A DNA stretch of 9,809 bases. Source: Helicobacter sp. (lineage in GTDB: Bacteria; Campylobacterota; Campylobacteria; Campylobacterales; Helicobacteraceae). The notes under the pieces are model-generated. The model saw nothing but the letters and a program-made list of their open reading frames with translations, did not search any database and was not told the origin of the DNA. Made by a program: the position numbers and the translations under genes. This document shows positions 6,635-9,809 of this stretch, in pieces; the stretch's first letter is position 1; every line of letters begins with the position of its first letter. The stretch lies in the NCBI GenBank assembly GCA_014799985.1, contig JAAVGZ010000093.1, positions 1 through 9,809 of the forward strand, read 5' to 3'.

Positions 6635-8539
6635 TCAAAAATACACCCGCATGCCAACAAGCACGCAATCGCGTCTGCGCTGCCTCTTGGGCGCTTGCAC
6701 GTTTTGCCATGCGCGCCATTGCCCGCGCCCAAAAAGCGCGAGATTGTGCGCAAACTGCCAATGGATTGTGCCCTGCAAGTCATTTTCTACCGCTTTGGTC
6801 GTGTATAGCCGATTCGAGGCTTCAAACGTCAGCTTGAACGGATAGGAATCAAACGAAGCCCCAAGCGTCTGAATCGCCGCCGCAAGCGCGTCATTTGCGT
6901 CCGCACCGAGAATCTCAAACAAATAATAGCCAAGCACATCGACCCCCGCGAGCTCGCCGCCCGCGCTCGCCCCGGCGCCAACCTGCATGTATGGCGCGAG
7001 TGAATCATCAAGAATCGGCTTCGCGCCGAGAAAGAGGCGATAGGAAAAGGGCGAAAAAAGCTTGCTGTGCGGCACAAACGAGGCGAGCGAGAGCAGCGCG
7101 AAGTCCTCGACACGCACTCTGTCGCCCTGCTCTTGGAGATGCTCATAGCGCAACATGAGCCGCAAAAACTCAATCTGCGTCCCTGCCAAAAGCCCCCTGT
7201 CGCTCTCGCTTCTATCATGATAGGCAATGCGCGCCTCTAGCGTGAGCGCATTGGAGCTCTGTGCGCCGTCTTTGTGCAGCATTCCCAAAAACATGCGTGC
7301 GCTGCGGTGCGCAAGCATGGGCGAAGCGGGCGTTTTGGCGACCACAGGCGGGCTCGCGCCGAGCCTGCTGCGCGCCTTGGCGAGGTTGTGCGCAATCTGT
7401 GTGTAGGAATCCTTGTCCGTTTTGTGGGCGATGTAGTTGTATTCATTCAGCTCAAGCGCGGCTTCGAGCAGCAGCGAATCGCTCTGCGGGTCGCCCCGCA
7501 ATGTCTCGGGCTGCACGCTGCCGCTAGCAAGCGCGCGCAAGGTGGCAATCTCGCCAAAATCGAGCCGACTCGTATAGAGCCCCAGCACCGTGCGCTTGCT
7601 CGGGCGGTAGCTCGTTTCGCCCAAAAGGGCGTTTTCGTCAAGCACGAAGAGCGTCTCGGGCGGAATCACATGGTAAGCAAACGCATCGCGCAGCCGCAGG
7701 CTCGGGCGCGCCGCCTCGAGAATCCACAGCAGGTTATACGAACAATTCTCATCGAAGAAAAAATAATCGCTATAAATCTCGCGCAGCTCCCAAATATGCT
7801 CGAACGCGCGCAAAGCCTCATGCTCGCTGAAGTTGATGCGAAACTCCCAAATGTCGCGACTCTCCGTGTCTTTGTAGTTCTTGAGCGTCTCATAATAGGG
7901 CAACATCGTGTAGTAGCCCTCATACAGCCCCAAAAGCCCGCGCACGGCGAACACGAAGCCGTTTTCGCGCTGCTCATCGGCGCGCGCGGCGAAATTCAGC
8001 GAATAGGCGAGCAGGCGGCTATCGAAATCGCCCTCGATGAGCAAAAAGGTGTGCCCAAACAGCGAGGCGGGCGAGTTGAAATAGGCGGACGGGAAGATGA
8101 TAGAGAGATGTTTGGGGTTCAGATAGGCGCGCATTTTGTCGTATTCTGCGCAGGGGACATCGGGGAGATTGTCGAGCGACAAATGCGCCCGCAAGAACCG
8201 CAAGCGCGCGGGGAATCGGCACAGCGCATGGGTGTCGAACGGGTGGGTCGACATCTCCTTGAGCGATGGCGTGCTCGGCGGCACAGACGGAGGCGCGGCA
8301 TAGAACGCCTCGAGCGTTGCGAGCAGCTCCGATTCTGCGTCCATCATGCCATCTGGCGCGTAAAAAAAGCGCGAATCGTCAATCTGGCTTCGGCTGCCCG
8401 AGTAATGCAACAAGACGCGCCACTCTGTGTCGCTCGCTAGATTCAGGTTGCGGGCTTGAATCTTGGCAGATTCCAAATCGACATTGTCTGTCGCAAACGC
8501 ATAGGCAAAAAGCGCAAGGACAGCCCAAAAAAGGCGCAT
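6635..8539 (-). CDS. DUF4105 / Lnb-type envelope protein with probable C-terminal beta-barrel
   Basis: A 634-residue exported protein of the DUF4105 (Lnb N-terminal periplasmic domain) family. A signal peptide (MRLFWAVLALFAYAFA, cleavage after about residue 16) is followed by an N-terminal region containing CRFPARLRFL (107-116), with Cys107 and Cys130 as a possible disulfide. The catalytic-type core has FGHTFLLIEG (161-170) with His163 and ENCSYNLLWILEAARP (264-279) with Cys266. In Firmicutes, Lnb uses a His/Cys site to move an acyl chain within lipoproteins. What the Gram-negative relatives do is not established, and this lineage is expected to have Lnt. The C-terminal 200 or more residues alternate polar and hydrophobic residues and end in VLVGMRVYF, a terminal aromatic typical of outer-membrane barrels. 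The ATG overlaps the stop of the upstream DUF3015 gene by one base (TAATG), so translation is coupled. Confidence 0.85.
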   Translation of the reverse strand: MRLFWAVLALFAYAFATDNVDLESAKIQARNLNLASDTEWRVLLHYSGSRSQIDDSRFFYAPDGMMDAESELLATLEAFYAAPPSVPPSTPSLKEMSTHPFDTHALCRFPARLRFLRAHLSLDNLPDVPCAEYDKMRAYLNPKHLSIIFPSAYFNSPASLFGHTFLLIEGDFDSRLLAYSLNFAARADEQRENGFVFAVRGLLGLYEGYYTMLPYYETLKNYKDTESRDIWEFRINFSEHEALRAFEHIWELREIYSDYFFFDENCSYNLLWILEAARPSLRLRDAFAYHVIPPETLFVLDENALLGETSYRPSKRTVLGLYTSRLDFGEIATLRALASGSVQPETLRGDPQSDSLLLEAALELNEYNYIAHKTDKDSYTQIAHNLAKARSRLGASPPVVAKTPASPMLAHRSARMFLGMLHKDGAQSSNALTLEARIAYHDRSESDRGLLAGTQIEFLRLMLRYEHLQEQGDRVRVEDFALLSLASFVPHSKLFSPFSYRLFLGAKPILDDSLAPYMQVGAGASAGGELAGVDVLGYYLFEILGADANDALAAAIQTLGASFDSYPFKLTFEASNRLYTTKAVENDLQGTIHWQFAHNLALFGRGQWRAWQNVQAPKRQRRRDCVLVGMRVYF

Positions 8540-8982
8540 TAGAGGGCTTGAATCGAATCCAAAGTGCTTGCCATGTCCACATCGGCATTTTGATAGATGG
8601 CAAGGTAGTTTTCTTGCAAGAGCTCCCTAAAAGCCTGCTTGTCCTCAACTTCGAGCAGCTCGGCGAGCGTGTCGAGCGTGTCGCCGCGCGCCATCGCGAT
8701 TTCTTTGTGCAATGCGTCCATGTTCGCCGCGACAAACTCCTGCACACGCTCGTCAAGAACGAACTTCGCCTTGCGGCAGTTCATCGTGCCCGAGCTAATC
8801 CCAAAAGTCTGCGTGAATGTTGAATGGTTCGTTGTCGCTTGGAGCGCATAGAGCACGGCAGAATTGGGCTGGCTAATGATAATCGTCCCAAGCCCACAAC
8901 CCGTTTGACTGTTCGCGTTCGCAAACGCAGCGCCGCTTAGCGCACCCCACACCACAAAACCTAAAAGCATTTTTTTCATCAT
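8539..8982 (-). CDS. DUF3015 family periplasmic protein
   Basis: A 147-residue exported protein. The signal peptide is MMKKMLLGFVVWGALSGAAFA, and the mature part begins near NANSQTGCGLGTIII. The family signature is clear: GCGLG near the mature N-terminus, then ATTNHSTFTQTFGISSGTMNC (about 49-69), where DUF3015 proteins usually have a TTN...QTFGITSGT...C pattern. Cys29 and Cys69 probably pair. The C-terminal half is helical and acidic. Function is unknown for the family. GAGGGAG lies just before two in-frame ATGs (8982 and 8979), either of which could serve; an extended -10 box sits about 25 bases upstream. It is first in an operon with the DUF4105 gene, with a one-base stop/start overlap. From memory, DUF3015 and DUF4105 genes are also adjacent in Gammaproteobacteria, which would suggest a joint envelope role. 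Confidence 0.87.
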   Translation of the reverse strand: MMKKMLLGFVVWGALSGAAFANANSQTGCGLGTIIISQPNSAVLYALQATTNHSTFTQTFGISSGTMNCRKAKFVLDERVQEFVAANMDALHKEIAMARGDTLDTLAELLEVEDKQAFRELLQENYLAIYQNADVDMASTLDSIQAL

Positions 8983-9006
8983 CTCTCTCCCTCAAAAATT
9001 GCGCGC

Positions 9007-9015
9007 ATTATAACA
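9007..9015 (-). promoter_or_regulatory. Extended -10 promoter of the DUF3015-DUF4105 operon
   Basis: The minus strand reads TGTTATAAT, identical to the box before the ImmA-like gene. Transcription would begin near 9000, leaving a leader of about 18 bases with the GAGGGAG site. It lies between this operon and the end of the CZB receptor gene on the same strand. Confidence 0.65.
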
Positions 9016-9041
9016 AAAGCCCATTAAATAGCGCTTAACGC

Positions 9042-9731
9042 CTAGTAATGTTCAGACAGAATCTGCCCAATCACATCGAAGAGCGCGGCGCTGTTTTTCT
9101 CTGCCTCCTCAAACAAATGCACAATTTTTTCGTCATCGGCGTCTTTTCTGCCGTTTTTCAGAATCTCAAGCACAGACTTCACGGCATTATGCACATGCGC
9201 ATGCGGGCTTTCGAGCAACGTGTATGACTTGGTGTGCGCGAACTCCTTGCCCGCGCCCTCATAATACCATTTGCCCAAGCGGCAGCTGTGGTGGTCGGCG
9301 CATTCATAATGCGTGCCGCTATTCACCGCCGCATAGGCATTTGCCTTGAACAAGATATGGTCGAGCTTGACGAGGTTGGAGAAGAGCTCGTGGCTCACCT
9401 TTTGGTTCGAATCCTTAATCTGTCGACAATTCTCAATCAGACTCGTCAATGTCGTTTTGAAGTCCTCGATATTGCTGCTCGATTGATTGGCGCTTGTCTC
9501 CATTTCGTGGCTTCGGTCCATCATCTCGTTGCTGTTTTGCTTGAGCACGCTAATGTTCGCGCTGACTTCGTTTGCCGCCTTTTGGGTCTGCTCGGCGAGC
9601 TTGCGCACCTCGTCAGCCACGACAGCGAACCCGCGCCCATGCTCGCCCGCGCGCGCCGCCTCAATCGCGGCATTCAGCGCGAGCAGGTTCGTTTGGTCAG
9701 AGATGTCGGAAATCAGCGACATGATATGGCT
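9042..9731 (-). CDS. Cytoplasmic-type chemoreceptor with C-terminal CZB domain, 5' end missing
   Basis: The C-terminal 229 residues of a methyl-accepting chemotaxis protein, numbered here in the frame open from 9749. The signalling tip SDISDQTNLLALNAAIEAAR is followed by AGEHGRGFAVVADEVRKLAE, a short coiled coil, and a CZB (chemoreceptor zinc-binding) domain. The domain has the hallmarks: His131 in KLDHILFKANAY, Cys156 in CRLGKWYYEG, and His residues in SPHAHVH (183-187). H. pylori TlpD, a soluble receptor reporting on energy and oxidative stress, has the same order, and CZB domains are linked to zinc and hypochlorite sensing. Orthology to tlpD is inference. Upstream of about 9731 the frame reaches an in-frame TAG (9762-9764) and no longer reads as receptor, so the apparent MMRLKA start is an artefact and the gene is cut by a junction. 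Confidence 0.88.
   Translation of the reverse strand, partial: SHIMSLISDISDQTNLLALNAAIEAARAGEHGRGFAVVADEVRKLAEQTQKAANEVSANISVLKQNSNEMMDRSHEMETSANQSSSNIEDFKTTLTSLIENCRQIKDSNQKVSHELFSNLVKLDHILFKANAYAAVNSGTHYECADHHSCRLGKWYYEGAGKEFAHTKSYTLLESPHAHVHNAVKSVLEILKNGRKDADDEKIVHLFEEAEKNSAALFDVIGQILSEHY
9592..9698. repeat. Inverted repeat arm 2: chemoreceptor hairpin-tip DNA
   Basis: Inverted counterpart of 4853-4959. It ends only about 30-35 bases before the point where receptor similarity stops, so this repeat may be related to the break at the right end of the window. Confidence 0.85.
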
Positions 9732-9809
9732 GGCCTTCAGCCTCATCATGGCCTGGCAGGGCTACCTCGCGGTAATGGACCTGCGCGAGTTCCCCTATGC
9801 CACCCCGGC
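9730..9809 (+). other. Unrelated right-end sequence, plus-strand membrane-peptide reading frame
   Basis: The CZB receptor reading is lost here. On the plus strand the frame from 9730 is open to the window edge and reads LAFSLIMAWQGYLAV then MDLREFPYATP, a hydrophobic helix followed by a polar turn. The pattern is reminiscent of the small membrane subunit (DctQ) of TRAP transporters, but 26 residues are too few to be sure. No start codon or ribosome site is visible, because it would be the interior of a gene joined to the receptor. Most likely this is foreign sequence brought in by misassembly, or one side of a genuine rearrangement. Confidence 0.4.

Noticed and set aside
7274..8440. 388-residue open frame on the plus strand
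   Set aside because: It is the antisense shadow of the Lnb-like gene. The product has Arg/Gln/Glu-rich low-complexity composition, no family features and no ribosome site, while the minus strand carries clear motifs and a signal peptide.
9016..9041. Terminator hairpin after the CZB receptor gene
   Set aside because: Only three- to five-base stems can be drawn (around GCGTTAAGCGC and AAGC...GCTT); too weak to call.
9732..9749. Start of the CZB receptor at the MMRLKA methionines
   Set aside because: Receptors need several hundred residues before the hairpin tip. The codons fall in the unrelated right-end sequence and there is no ribosome site, so this is a chance start at a junction.

Overview
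The window looks like a chromosomal segment of a campylobacterotal (epsilonproteobacterial) bacterium, most likely Helicobacteraceae (Helicobacter or Wolinella relatives). Four things point there: the nuoM-nuoN order with Campylobacterota-like NuoM/NuoN sequences; a dCache chemoreceptor ending in the EKKF-type tail of the Campylobacter Tlp receptors; a second receptor with a CZB zinc-binding domain as in H. pylori TlpD; and extended -10 promoters (TGnTATAAT) without clear -35 boxes. GC content is a little above 50 percent by eye, high for that group. The species call is inference.

Layout from left to right. Positions 2-2402 (+) hold the 3' part of nuoM and the complete nuoN, proton-pumping membrane subunits of respiratory complex I, overlapping by 8 bp. 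Facing them tail to tail is a small ImmA/IrrE-like gene (2405-2926, -) whose HExxH zinc motif is destroyed (HAMAY). An AT-rich divergent spacer separates it from a 700-residue transmembrane dCache chemoreceptor (3104-5206, +). That receptor shares its stop site (CTAG) with a convergent, uncharacterised multi-pass membrane protein with a coiled coil (5203-6123, -). Divergent from this, with overlapping promoters, are a 39-residue lipoprotein (6194-6313, +) and a 78-residue unknown protein (6392-6628, +). A translationally coupled two-gene operon follows on the minus strand: a DUF3015 periplasmic protein (8539-8982), then a DUF4105/Lnb-type protein with a probable C-terminal outer-membrane barrel (6635-8539). 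Last is the 3' part of a cytoplasmic-type chemoreceptor with a CZB domain (9042 to about 9731, -).

The last roughly 80 bases do not continue that receptor. Its frame closes at an in-frame stop, and the plus strand instead reads as a hydrophobic membrane peptide unlike anything else here. This looks like an assembly chimera or a real rearrangement breakpoint.

The genes fall into three themes rather than one pathway: respiration (nuoMN), taxis that may report energy or redox state (two receptors), and envelope proteins (Lnb-like/DUF3015, small lipoprotein, coiled-coil membrane protein). Packing is very tight: three convergent pairs end within -4 to +6 bp of each other, leaving no room for ordinary terminators. 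I found no tRNA, rRNA, CRISPR array, insertion sequence or prophage. I do not see a clearly new multi-gene system. The best leads are the catalytically dead ImmA-like protein, the Lnb-like/DUF3015 operon, the breakpoint at the right end, and a strong skew in GANTC pentamers (GAATC/GATTC abundant, GACTC/GAGTC rare).
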